In this document: in pieces, positions 16,546 to 25,588 of the stretch | How positions within the stretch are numbered: position 1 is the first letter of the stretch | How the letters are laid out: every line of letters starts with the position of its first letter | Program-made: the position numbers and the translations under genes | From: UBA11346 sp038318565 | GTDB taxonomy: Bacteria > Planctomycetota > UBA11346 | Assembly: GCA_038318565.1 (NCBI GenBank) | Contig: JBBQCI010000004.1 | Location: 1-64,000, forward strand | Direction: 5' to 3' | Length of the DNA stretch: 64,000 nt | The notes under the pieces: generated by a model | The model's input: only the letters and a program-made list of their open reading frames with translations | Told to the model about the DNA's origin: nothing | Database searches by the model: none

Positions 16546-17535
16546 TCACTTCTTCTTGGTGGCCTTGGGTGCGTCGGCCTTCGGCTTCTCGGTCTTGGTC
16601 TTGTCGGTCTTGACGGCCTTGGGTTTGTCTGACTTCTCAACCTTTGGCTTGTCTGCTTTGGGCTTCTCGACCTTCGCGACCTTCGCGACCTTCACGACCT
16701 TCACAACCTTGGCGGTCTTGGGCTTTTCGGCCTTCTCCACCTTTGGTTTTTCGATTTTGCCGGTCTTGGTTTTTTCGGCCTTCTCCGGCTTCTCGTCCTG
16801 CTCCGTCCGTCCGGTCTTGGGCTTGGCTCCGCCCTTGCCGGGCTTGTCCATGCCCAGCGGGTCGGCCTTGTCCCAGCCGTGGGCGATGATCTGCGGCTCG
16901 TCAAGGCCGGCTTCCTGGTACATCTGCACGTGTTCGCGCAGCGTCCGCGACAAGCGGTCGAGGCCTTCGGTGTCGAGCGATTCCTCGATCCGGCGCTGCG
17001 CCTGCTGGAGGGTCCAGGCCTTGGGAGCGCCACCAAGGAACTTGAGTAGCCGCAGCTGCTCTTCGTCACACGGGAACACCGTGATGCCGAGGGCGAGCAG
17101 CAGCGAGCGGTCGACGAAGTCGCGCCGGATGTTGCTGGTCTCGGGCAGGGCGCGCAGCGTCTCGATGCCGTCGCCCATCAGCGCTTCGCGGATGTCCATG
17201 CGGCGGAAGGCGGTGTAGAGGTCGGCCAGCAAGTGGCGCAGATCCTCGGACTTTTCGCGGGCTTTCGCGTAACGGGCGCCAAGGACGTCCTCGATCTCGC
17301 GAATGGTAGCCACCCGCATATCGTTCCAGTCGATGAACTCGTCGCGCAAACGCTTCATCGCCTCGCGCGCTGATTTCTCGGGAACTCCGAGATCAAGGAT
17401 CTGTTGGACCAGGGCCTCGATGACGTCCTCGTAGACTTGGTGCTTGCGGCGACCGTAGCGCTCTTCGAGCGCTTCGGTGACACGGGTGAGGTCGGCGACG
17501 AGTGCGGCGTCGGGTCCGGCGGCTGGCTTGGCCAT
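16546..17535 (-). CDS. HhH-GPD (endonuclease III-like) protein with lysine-rich tail
   Basis: A 329-residue protein. Residues 1-220 look like a helix-hairpin-helix DNA glycosylase fold of the endonuclease III superfamily: YEDVIEALVQQILDLGVPEK, then LRALPETSNIRRDFVDRSLL and LALGITVFPCDEEQLRLL. The iron-sulfur cysteine cluster of Nth is absent and the catalytic lysine/aspartate cannot be assigned with confidence, so activity is uncertain. From about residue 235 the protein becomes a tail of some 95 residues built from Lys-Pro, Lys-Val and Lys-Ala units, like histone H1-type tails. It is first in an operon with yebC. A DNA-binding or compaction role for the tail is inference. Confidence 0.65.
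   Translation of the reverse strand: MAKPAAGPDAALVADLTRVTEALEERYGRRKHQVYEDVIEALVQQILDLGVPEKSAREAMKRLRDEFIDWNDMRVATIREIEDVLGARYAKAREKSEDLRHLLADLYTAFRRMDIREALMGDGIETLRALPETSNIRRDFVDRSLLLALGITVFPCDEEQLRLLKFLGGAPKAWTLQQAQRRIEESLDTEGLDRLSRTLREHVQMYQEAGLDEPQIIAHGWDKADPLGMDKPGKGGAKPKTGRTEQDEKPEKAEKTKTGKIEKPKVEKAEKPKTAKVVKVVKVAKVAKVEKPKADKPKVEKSDKPKAVKTDKTKTEKPKADAPKATKKK
16671..16706. repeat. 9-bp tandem repeat inside the lysine-rich tail
   Basis: Four consecutive 9-bp units of the form CCTTCGCGA / CCTTCACGA (plus-strand reading) encode a repeated Val-Lys-Val/Ala unit of the tail. The unit is a multiple of three, so changes in copy number would keep the frame. Confidence 0.7.
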
Positions 17536-17678
17536 GCGGCTGCTCCGGGGGAAGGGGCGGGCACGGTAGCGGTGGCAGGGGGGGGGTCAATGCATTGACT
17601 GGGGGCGGCCATCTCAGGATCCAATTCCGGCCGATCCAACCTGGGGCGCTTCCGGTTGACCCTTGGACCGGTCAGGCG

Positions 17679-20609
17679 ATGGTTACGGGCTGGATGCCAA
17701 CTCCCTCCGGCGACGAACACACCCGACCCACCATCTCCGGAGCCGCTCCTGGGGGACGCACGGTCGCGCCCGACCTGTCGGGACAAGAACGCACGGTCGT
17801 CACCGACCTGTCCGGTGCTCTGACCCAGGTCATCCCTCGGCCCGCCTCTGAGCCGCTGGTTACTACGACCAACACCAGGCCCGACATCCAGGACGCCACC
17901 CCGACCCACCTGTCTGACGCCCAGCGCAAGCATGTCGGTACCGATCTGACCAACCTGCACGTAGGTAGTGGCCCCCCAGCGGCAGCCGAAGGCACCCACA
18001 TGGGTGAGACCTGGGGCGACTTCCAGTTCATCCGCCTGCTTGGACGTGGAGGCATGGGCGCGGTGTACCTGGGCAAGCAGCTATCGCTAGATCGTGAAGT
18101 GGCGATTAAAGTGCTGCCCAAGCACCTGTCCGAGAACGAGCAGTTCCGCGACCGGTTCCAGCTGGAGGCGAAGGCGGTCGCCAAAATGAGCAGCCCGCAC
18201 GTAGTGCAGGTGTTCGCGGCCGGCATCCACCAGGGCCATCATTTCTTTGCCATGGAATACGTCGACGGCGAAGACCTGTCGCGCCGGATGAAGTCCGGTC
18301 CCAAGTTGGGATATCAGCAGTCGCTGGCCTGGGTCGTGCAGGCCGCCAAGGGTCTCGCCGCTGCCGGCGAGCACGGCATCGTCCACCGCGACATCAAGCC
18401 GGGCAACATGATGATCGACGGCAAGGGGTCGCTCAAGATCATGGATTTCGGGCTAGTCCGACTGGCCAGTGCCGCCCATTCGCTGACCATGAGCGGCACG
18501 GTGATGGGCACGGTCAGTTACTTCAGCCCCGAACAGGGCCGTGGCGAGCCGTGCGATCAGCGCACCGATCTCTATGCCCTCGGCGTGGTCTTCTATGAGT
18601 TGCTAACTGGCCGGCTGCCGTTCACCGGCGAGAACGCCACCTCGGTCATCTATCAGCATATTCACAGCGCACCCAAGCAGCCGCGCGAGCTGGATCCGAA
18701 GATTCCGGAGGACTACCAGGCGGTGGTGCTGAAGTGCATGCAGAAGCAGGCGACAGATCGATATACGTCAGCCGTCGAAATGCTCAGCGATCTCGAACGG
18801 TTGGTGGCTGGTCAACCGCCAGCTATTGCGTTGGAACGTCCGGATCTACTGCGCACCGGGGCTACCATTGACGGCAGCGGGACCTTTTCACCGCCTCGCC
18901 GGCCACAGCAGAAACGCCGTCCGGCTGGGCTGATGGCTGCGGTTGTCGGAGGCGCGGTCGCTATCGCGGTAGGCGGTTGGTACGTCCTGCGCCCAGCCCC
19001 GACGGCAGTGGTCCCGCAGACGGCAACGGTCGTCGCTCAACCAGGCACCACACCTGTCGATCCACAGATCACGGCAATGCTCGCAGACCTCTCCAGGAAC
19101 CAGCAGCAAGACAAGGCTCGCCGCGATGCGATCGCCTCGGCAGAGGCCATGCTTGCCGAGGGGCGCTACGCTGATGCGGAGTCTACCTTGGCTGCGCTGG
19201 CCGCCAGCGACCCCGCCGACCTCCAGATCGCTGCCGCCCTGCGCAAGATCCAGATCGCCCACGAGCAAGCGGTTAAGCAGACCCCCAAGCCGGACATGGC
19301 CGATCCAGTCCCGAATGCAGACACCGCCCTGATCAGCGCCCGCGATGCCCTGGTGCGCGGCGATCTGCCCGAGGCGCGTCGGGTGGTCAACGTCAACCGC
19401 GGTCTGAAGAGCAACGACCCGGCGTGGGCAGCGGTGGCTAGATCCCTGGATGCAGCTGAAGGCCGTCAGGCGCTGCGCGAGGCCGAGGCAGCCTTCACCA
19501 AGGGCAACATTGAATTCGCCGGTTCTGCAGCCGCCAAGGCCAGGGGCCTGATTCCGGATGACCCCGACCTACTCAAGCTGATTGCCGCCATCGAACGGGT
19601 CGAGGGTGAACGCAAGCAGCGCGATCGCGTGCTTCTCGAAGCCGACAACCTGCTGACCGAGAATCAGGCTGGCAAGGCTTCTGAGTTGCTGACCGCCCTG
19701 GCCCTGCAGCACCCCGAGGACGCCCAGGTAGCCAATGCCCTGCGCCGGGCCAAGGCGGCTCTAGAGAAGTCAGAGGCGTTGGAACGCGCCGTCAGCGAGC
19801 AGCTGACTCAAGGCGCCGCATCTCTGGCCCGCAGCGATCTGGACGCGGCGCTGCTGGCCTTTACCGCGGCCCGCCAGCTTGATCCCAAGAACGTGTCAGC
19901 GACCGAAGGGCTGAATCAGGTACGCGAGCGCAAGGAGGCGATCGACCAGGCGCGCAAGCGGGTCGAGGTCGCCGTGCTGGCAGGCGACATCGCTGCCGCC
20001 GAGACCGCATTGGCTGCACTCGAGAAGCTGGCACCGGGCTCGCCGTCGGCTGTTCTTGCCGCCAGCCAGCTGAATGCCGCCAAGGTGGTGCAGGCCGACC
20101 AGCGTTCCAAGGCCGAGGCGCTAGAGCGTAGCCGCCAGGATCGAGCCAAGCTGCTGGCCAACCGGCTCGATGATCTGGCCATCTCGGCAGACGTCCTCGA
20201 ACCCGAGATCGCCGTTTTCGTCAAAGAGGCTGGTGACGACCGTGCCGAATTGCCAGATCTGCGCCGTCGGCTGGACGACCGGCGCAGCCGCGATGCGACC
20301 AGCGTACTGTTGGCCGGCCTACAGAAGTCCTTCGCCGGTCGCGATGCCGCAGGGATCCGCTCTGTCTTCGCGGGTCCATCTGATGGCAGCCAGCTGATCG
20401 AATTCATGGCCATGCCTGGCGCCCGCATCTCCATGCAGTTGACCGGATTCGCGCGTAACGGTGACACCGGCGTGGCCTCCATCCAGCTGGTCCACGCCAT
20501 GGACGACGTTCCAGAGGAGCGGATAGCCAGCCGCTGGGAGCTGCGCCGCACCGACGGCGTGTGGCGTATCATCACTGGCCGCATCGACCCCGCAGAAGGA
20601 AACCGCTGA
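17679..20609 (+). CDS. Ser/Thr protein kinase with TM helix and long helical C-terminus
   Basis: A 976-residue protein. After a Thr/Pro-rich, probably disordered 110-residue leader comes a Hanks-type kinase: GRGGMG 122-127, Lys144, Glu163, HRDIKPGN from 236, DFG 256-258, SPE 283-285 and RTDLYALGVVFYELLTG. All catalytic residues are present. One TM helix lies at about 417-437. The remaining 540 residues are Ala/Arg/Glu-rich, with TPR-like stretches such as AEGRYADAESTLAALAASDP and LARSDLDAALLAFTAARQLD. The start is uncertain: 17679 is the first plausible ATG, and the frame is open further upstream. The stop overlaps the next start (TGATG), so the NHL protein gene is coupled to it. Confidence 0.9.
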   Translation: MVTGWMPTPSGDEHTRPTISGAAPGGRTVAPDLSGQERTVVTDLSGALTQVIPRPASEPLVTTTNTRPDIQDATPTHLSDAQRKHVGTDLTNLHVGSGPPAAAEGTHMGETWGDFQFIRLLGRGGMGAVYLGKQLSLDREVAIKVLPKHLSENEQFRDRFQLEAKAVAKMSSPHVVQVFAAGIHQGHHFFAMEYVDGEDLSRRMKSGPKLGYQQSLAWVVQAAKGLAAAGEHGIVHRDIKPGNMMIDGKGSLKIMDFGLVRLASAAHSLTMSGTVMGTVSYFSPEQGRGEPCDQRTDLYALGVVFYELLTGRLPFTGENATSVIYQHIHSAPKQPRELDPKIPEDYQAVVLKCMQKQATDRYTSAVEMLSDLERLVAGQPPAIALERPDLLRTGATIDGSGTFSPPRRPQQKRRPAGLMAAVVGGAVAIAVGGWYVLRPAPTAVVPQTATVVAQPGTTPVDPQITAMLADLSRNQQQDKARRDAIASAEAMLAEGRYADAESTLAALAASDPADLQIAAALRKIQIAHEQAVKQTPKPDMADPVPNADTALISARDALVRGDLPEARRVVNVNRGLKSNDPAWAAVARSLDAAEGRQALREAEAAFTKGNIEFAGSAAAKARGLIPDDPDLLKLIAAIERVEGERKQRDRVLLEADNLLTENQAGKASELLTALALQHPEDAQVANALRRAKAALEKSEALERAVSEQLTQGAASLARSDLDAALLAFTAARQLDPKNVSATEGLNQVRERKEAIDQARKRVEVAVLAGDIAAAETALAALEKLAPGSPSAVLAASQLNAAKVVQADQRSKAEALERSRQDRAKLLANRLDDLAISADVLEPEIAVFVKEAGDDRAELPDLRRRLDDRRSRDATSVLLAGLQKSFAGRDAAGIRSVFAGPSDGSQLIEFMAMPGARISMQLTGFARNGDTGVASIQLVHAMDDVPEERIASRWELRRTDGVWRIITGRIDPAEGNR

Positions 20610-22912
20610 TGTCCCTGCTTCGCGCCGCCGTGTGCTCCGCTGTTTACTCCACCCTGTTCCTCGTCTCCTCCGGCCTGCATGCTGCCGAATTGCCTCTCGG
20701 ACTCGTCGAACGGGCGGAACAAGATGTCGTGCTGGTGCGCTTCGACGGCAATGCCCGGATCGCGCCCGGCCAGATGGTCGCGCTGTTCGGCCCTGGCACC
20801 GTGGTCAAGCATCCGCTGACCGGCAAAGTTGTCACCGAGCAGCGCAAACTCCTCGCCAAAGGCCAGGCGATCGCCTTCCAGGATGGCCTGGTGCGCTTGC
20901 GCGTGCTGTGGCGTGATGGTCAGGCCGCACCGCTGCCGGGCTGGGATGCGGTGCCACTTCCGGGCGAGGCTGCCCCCAATGCTCCGCCTGTTATCACCGG
21001 CAATCCCGAGACCGTGACTGTCGCTGCCGGCGCCACCGCGCTGATCAAGTTGCCGGTGGTCGATCCTGACGGCGACCCGCTGATCGTCACCTGGGAGCTG
21101 GTTGGCCCGACTGGACGCTGCGGTCGGCTGGACGCGCGCCTCGGCTCGCTGCCCGAGGTGCTGTGGACGGCTCCGGCCAGCGTGCCAGAGGGTGCCATCG
21201 CCGCCAAGGCCGTGCTGCGCGATCCGCTGGGCCAGGAGACCACCATATCCGTCCCGTTGGCCGTGGTCGGTAGCGATGACCCACGCCATCCGCGCAAGGC
21301 CTTCGCGGCCATCGGTACCGGTCAGGAGCCGGCGTGGATCCAGCTCGATCGCTGCGACGATGGTGGATGGGTCGGTGTCGACGAAGCGGGTCGGGTCATG
21401 CGCTGCGCGGCCGGATGGCAGCAGGCCGTGCCGGTTGCGTTGGGCGAGGCGGTCAAACGCCCGGTCGCAGTCGCGGCGCGTGGCAAAGAACTGTTCATCC
21501 TCGACGCCGAAAAGAAGGCGGTGGTGGTGTGCACGGATGTCGGCCAGCCGCGCCGCAGCCTGGGCGGACTGGGTGAGCCCAGTGACCTGGCCGTGGGCAG
21601 TGATGGCAGCGTGTATGTCGCCGACCAGCGCTCTGGCGGCGTGATGGTATTCGATCCCACTGGACGGTTTCGCGCCCGGGCCGGACGGATTGGCGATGAT
21701 GGCTTCGTCGAGGTCAACCGTGTGACCGTGAGCGCCGGCGGTGATCTGGTTGTGCTCGATGTCGCCGGCCGCCGGCTGCACCGCTTCGACCGCGATCTCA
21801 AACGACTCGATACGTGGACGGTTACCGGCGATCCCAAACTGAAGCCGGTCGACGTAACCACCCATCCGCGCGGTGTGCTGGTCGTTTTCGAGGACGGATC
21901 GACGCAGCTGTATGCGGGTAAAGGCACGGTGGTTGAATCCTGGAAGCCGGCTTCGTCAGCTGGTCTGGTCGACAAAATTGGCAGCGCCCTGTCGATCGTG
22001 GGCGACGCCTCCGGCGAGGTTCAGATCTGCCACACCGGCGGTGTCATCGCACGCCTGGCCGTCGATGGCCGGGTACTAGGGGTGCGTGGTCCTGATCTGT
22101 TGGCCAGCGCTACCAACTGGTCGGTCGATGGTCTTGGTCGGGTCCTCGCTCTCGATGTCGACTATGGCCTGTTGTCGGTCGCCGATGCCGAAGGCTGGCG
22201 CACGGCGCGGGTTGGAGGCCGGGCGCGCAGCGGAGGTCCATTCAGCGAAGCGGGGGCGATGGCGTCGTCTCCAGACGGCTCAGGCATATCGGTCATCGAC
22301 GTCGATAAGCGCACTATCGTCCGCTTCGATGGGCGCGACCTGCGCAAGGCTCCGCTCATTTTCGGCGGCAAGGGTACCAACAATGGCCAGCTCAGTTCGC
22401 CGATCGCGGTGGCGATGGATGAGATCGGACGGACTTTTGTACTCGACGACGATCTCTACCGCATTTCGGTGTTCGATCCCACCGGCCAGTTCCTGTTCGC
22501 CTTCGGAGAAAAGGGCTCGGGCCAGAATCAGCTTGATGAGCCGGGACTCCTCGCGGTGTCGGCCGCTGGCGATATGGCCTATGTATTCGATGGTGACCGC
22601 TACGAGATGAAGAAGTACGCTCTCGACCAGCAGGCCCGCAACGGTCATCATATCTCGACCGGCGGCGGCAAGGGCAGCGAGCCCGGCCAGTTCCGCAAGC
22701 CGGTGGCGATCCGTGTGGATCGCGTGGGGTTGCTGCATGTCCTCGATTCCAGTCGTGGCGATTGGCAGCTGATCGACTTCCGCGGACAATCGCTTCTGCC
22801 ATTGGCGGCGCGCAAGAGTGACGAGATACTGCGGGGCGTGACCACTATGGCTGCCGCCCCAGACGGCCAGGTGTGGTTTATTGGCGGTGGTGCAGCCATT
22901 GGCGTTCGCTGA
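20609..22912 (+). CDS. Secreted NHL-repeat (beta-propeller) protein
   Basis: A 767-residue protein with a clear Sec signal peptide (first 26 residues, cleavage after GLHAA). Residues about 125-225 resemble an Ig/cadherin-like module (PPVITGNPETVTVAAGATAL, VVDPDGDPLIVTWEL). Residues about 240-760 hold NHL-type six-bladed propeller repeats: EPSDLAVGSDGSVYVADQRS, PIAVAMDEIGRTFVLDDDLY, KPVAIRVDRVGLLHVLDSS, each followed by a ...VFDPTGQF-type strand. It is translationally coupled to the upstream kinase (1-bp overlap) and may act as an extracytoplasmic partner for it. Ligand and function are unknown. Confidence 0.85.
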   Translation: MSLLRAAVCSAVYSTLFLVSSGLHAAELPLGLVERAEQDVVLVRFDGNARIAPGQMVALFGPGTVVKHPLTGKVVTEQRKLLAKGQAIAFQDGLVRLRVLWRDGQAAPLPGWDAVPLPGEAAPNAPPVITGNPETVTVAAGATALIKLPVVDPDGDPLIVTWELVGPTGRCGRLDARLGSLPEVLWTAPASVPEGAIAAKAVLRDPLGQETTISVPLAVVGSDDPRHPRKAFAAIGTGQEPAWIQLDRCDDGGWVGVDEAGRVMRCAAGWQQAVPVALGEAVKRPVAVAARGKELFILDAEKKAVVVCTDVGQPRRSLGGLGEPSDLAVGSDGSVYVADQRSGGVMVFDPTGRFRARAGRIGDDGFVEVNRVTVSAGGDLVVLDVAGRRLHRFDRDLKRLDTWTVTGDPKLKPVDVTTHPRGVLVVFEDGSTQLYAGKGTVVESWKPASSAGLVDKIGSALSIVGDASGEVQICHTGGVIARLAVDGRVLGVRGPDLLASATNWSVDGLGRVLALDVDYGLLSVADAEGWRTARVGGRARSGGPFSEAGAMASSPDGSGISVIDVDKRTIVRFDGRDLRKAPLIFGGKGTNNGQLSSPIAVAMDEIGRTFVLDDDLYRISVFDPTGQFLFAFGEKGSGQNQLDEPGLLAVSAAGDMAYVFDGDRYEMKKYALDQQARNGHHISTGGGKGSEPGQFRKPVAIRVDRVGLLHVLDSSRGDWQLIDFRGQSLLPLAARKSDEILRGVTTMAAAPDGQVWFIGGGAAIGVR

Positions 22913-23009
22913 TGCTGCCCGCAGACGGCTTCGATTGATGCCCCTGAGTGATTGCCGGTAGAACCGTACGCCGCCAGGGGCGTTCACCCTGGTAACCAGA
23001 CGGTGATCC

Positions 23010-24623
23010 ATGTTCCCAGGCAAGCCAAACGACGAACCGCCAGCATTCAGCCTCGACAAGGCTGACCAGATGCGAGCCCGCCATCGTCGGGCGCTCAACC
23101 GCACCGAGATGCGGATGCTGGTATTCCTGCCCATCCTGCTCGGCCTGATGGCTTGGACGATCTGGGACTGGCGGATCAAGCTGGCTGAGGCGTTGGCAGG
23201 TGCGCCTGAGCCCATCCCGGCACCGGCCAAGCTGATGCCGATGCCCCGGCCGGCCTACGACACGCCGTCCGCCCTGCCTGCAGCCGCTGATGTCGCCGCC
23301 ATGCGAGGCGCAGCCAATGCCCTTGTCGCATCCGGCAACGCCCTGCCGCTGACCGCTGGCGGGTACGATGCGATCTCGCTGGCTTGGGCCGAGGCCCGGC
23401 TGGAGGCCGATCGGTTGTCGCCACCCCTACCCCAGCGTTTCTCTGCGCGCGATTTTGTGCTGGCTGACCACGTTCGACTGGGCACGGCAGGCATCATCGA
23501 AGGGCAGCTGGAGGACCGGCTGCCGGCGCCGATGGATGGATCCGACCGTCCGTGGCAGCGCCTGCTGGTGCTACTCGACGAGGGGCAGTACGCCGAGGTC
23601 TTGTCCGATGTTCCCGAGGCGGCGCGCCTTCCGCTGAACTCCGGTCTGCGCGTCACCGGCCGACTGCTTGGCTACAATGATCTGACCGGACCGGCCGGGA
23701 CGGTCACCGTGCCGCTGATCCTCGGTCGCGTCATCGCAGCGTCAGCCCTGCCGGTGGTCGAGGGGGACGCGCTCGCGGAATTCCATCGTCCGTGGTCGAT
23801 GCCAGAGGGCATCTATGACGAGATTGACGACTTCCGGCTGTGGACCGAGACGCGTCCCTACTATCACACGCTTGGTCAGGTGCTGCGTGACCGCACCACG
23901 GCCGGTGTGTGGGACGATGTGGTCGATGGCAACCAGGCCGCCGACAACGTCCATCTGCGGCCGTCCGACTTCCGAGGCAAGCCGTTCAAGGTCACCGGCT
24001 ATGTCTATCTGTCCTGGGAGGACGAAGAGGTCGCGAAGGATCAACCTTTCGCTGTCGCTCGAGTCGTGCGGGTGCTGATCTGGCGTCGCGATGTCGCGCC
24101 GGTCACCGAGACCATCAAAGGGGTCACGTCCCAGACCGTCAAGCAGGTGCTGCGATTATACGAACTGGCGGCGATCACCAACCAGCCGCTTCCTGAGCGC
24201 GGGGCTTACATCACTGCAACCGGGCGCTTCCTGAAGAAGCGTGCCATCGCCGTGGAGACCAACACGGTCCGCGACCGGATCAATGATGTGCAGCGTCAGA
24301 GCGACCGGGTATATACATGGATGTATGTCACCGGACCCTGGGAGGTGCTGCCTGACGAGGCCAAGCCGGGCCTTGGCATCCTCGGCTGGTTCATCACCGC
24401 TCTGACCTTCATCGGTCTGGTCATTGGCGTGTTCTGGTGGTTGAAGGAGGTAAAGGCCGGCGGCCGGCGTATGCAGGCCAAGGTGGCTCAGATCCGCAAC
24501 AATCGAGCCCGTCTGATTGCCATGGGTCGGAGTGCGGCCGATCCGCAGTCGGCCACTGGTGATGCTGTCCCTTCACCCACTTCCCCAACTCCTGAACCCG
24601 GGCAGTCTCCGCCCCAGCCATGA
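23010..24623 (+). CDS. Two-TM membrane protein of unknown function
   Basis: A 537-residue protein I do not recognise. A basic N-terminus (MRARHRRALNRTEMR) is followed by a TM helix near residues 35-53 (MLVFLPILLGLMAWTIWDW). About 400 mixed alpha/beta residues follow, with strands such as PFKVTGYVYLSWEDEE and PFAVARVVRVLIW and repeated tryptophan/tyrosine motifs. A second TM helix lies near residue 456-478 (GWFITALTFIGLVIGVFWWL), followed by a 59-residue tail ending Pro-rich. The large middle part is probably on the outer face of the membrane. It lies 97 bp after the NHL gene, and its stop overlaps manA by 4 bp (ATGA), so it belongs to the same run. Confidence 0.75.
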   Translation: MFPGKPNDEPPAFSLDKADQMRARHRRALNRTEMRMLVFLPILLGLMAWTIWDWRIKLAEALAGAPEPIPAPAKLMPMPRPAYDTPSALPAAADVAAMRGAANALVASGNALPLTAGGYDAISLAWAEARLEADRLSPPLPQRFSARDFVLADHVRLGTAGIIEGQLEDRLPAPMDGSDRPWQRLLVLLDEGQYAEVLSDVPEAARLPLNSGLRVTGRLLGYNDLTGPAGTVTVPLILGRVIAASALPVVEGDALAEFHRPWSMPEGIYDEIDDFRLWTETRPYYHTLGQVLRDRTTAGVWDDVVDGNQAADNVHLRPSDFRGKPFKVTGYVYLSWEDEEVAKDQPFAVARVVRVLIWRRDVAPVTETIKGVTSQTVKQVLRLYELAAITNQPLPERGAYITATGRFLKKRAIAVETNTVRDRINDVQRQSDRVYTWMYVTGPWEVLPDEAKPGLGILGWFITALTFIGLVIGVFWWLKEVKAGGRRMQAKVAQIRNNRARLIAMGRSAADPQSATGDAVPSPTSPTPEPGQSPPQP

Positions 24624-25588
24624 CTCCTCTCGCCGTCCCGCTCGCCTTCGTCCCGGTCTATCACGTCTTGGTATGGGGCGGCCGGCGGATGGCACAGTGG
24701 CGGCGCGATCTGCCGGATGGTCCGGTCGGCGAAAGCTGGGATCTCGCAGATCACCAGCGTGGCATGAGCGTGGTAGCCGAAGGACCGCTGGCAGGTAGGA
24801 CCCTCGGTGAACTGACCCGGGCCCATGGTCGGGAGCTGGTTGGTGCTGCCTGGGACGGCGGCGAATTCCCCCTGCTGATCAAGTTGATAGACGCTGCCGA
24901 TCGTCTGTCCGTGCAAGTCCATCCCGACGATGCGCTGGCTAGATCCCTGGGAGTCGGCGCGCGTGGCAAGACGGAGTGCTGGCTGGTCCTGCAGGATGGT
25001 GGCGAGCTCTTCGTTGGCTTGAAACCCGGCGTCACGGCAGCCTCCTTCGAATCGGCCCGTGCTGCCGGTCGCGTTGCCGAGTGCCTCGCCCGACATCAGG
25101 TCGGTGATGGCGACTTCGCCTTTCTGCCCGCGCGCACGGTCCATGCCCTCGGCACCGGTACCCTTCTCTACGAGGTGCAGCAGACCTGCGATGTGACCTT
25201 CCGGGTGGATGACTGGGGCCGGGTGGGGTTGGACGGCAAACCCAGGCAGCTGCATGTTGTCCAATCGATGGCGACCATCGATTTCACCGGCTCGGTGGGC
25301 GGTGGGCTGAGTTCGCCCCCATTCGGTGCCCATCGATCCGGCGGTCGGGCCCGTGAGCTGGCTAGCTGCCCGTACTTTACGGTCGAAGAACGACGCGCTG
25401 AGCACACCACTGGCGGTGGACATGGTGGCTTCTCGATCGTCACCTGCCTGCATGGCGTTGGCACCTTGTCTACGGCAGCCGGCGGCCTGCGGATGCAACC
25501 GATGCGGACCTATCTGGTGCCGGCCTGTGCCGGACCATGGCAGGCCCTTGGCGCAGGCGGCGAACTGCGCTTGCTGGTCGCACGCTGA
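24620..25588 (+). CDS. manA: Mannose-6-phosphate isomerase, type I-like
   Basis: A 322-residue zinc cupin interconverting mannose-6-phosphate and fructose-6-phosphate. The zinc ligands are visible: Gln99 and His101 in LSVQVHPDD, Glu119 in GKTECW, and His175 in RTVHALGTG. VWGGRRMAQ and GESWDLADH near the N-terminus, and LLYEVQQTCDVTFRVDDWGR after the third ligand, match the short bacterial ManA form. The start overlaps the upstream membrane-protein gene by 4 bp, so it is the last gene of the kinase/NHL/TM run. It ends directly against the convergent gene at 25589. The link to signalling proteins is unexplained. Confidence 0.9.
   Translation: MTPLAVPLAFVPVYHVLVWGGRRMAQWRRDLPDGPVGESWDLADHQRGMSVVAEGPLAGRTLGELTRAHGRELVGAAWDGGEFPLLIKLIDAADRLSVQVHPDDALARSLGVGARGKTECWLVLQDGGELFVGLKPGVTAASFESARAAGRVAECLARHQVGDGDFAFLPARTVHALGTGTLLYEVQQTCDVTFRVDDWGRVGLDGKPRQLHVVQSMATIDFTGSVGGGLSSPPFGAHRSGGRARELASCPYFTVEERRAEHTTGGGHGGFSIVTCLHGVGTLSTAAGGLRMQPMRTYLVPACAGPWQALGAGGELRLLVAR

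Noticed and set aside
17576..17586. Run of G residues as a phase-variation tract
   Set aside because: It lies upstream of the chosen kinase start, in a short intergenic stretch, and does not clearly affect a reading frame; start uncertainty prevents a stronger statement.
19916..21865. Long minus-strand open frame (649 codons) opposite the kinase/NHL junction
   Set aside because: It spans the ends of two convincing genes on the other strand and has no recognisable motif.
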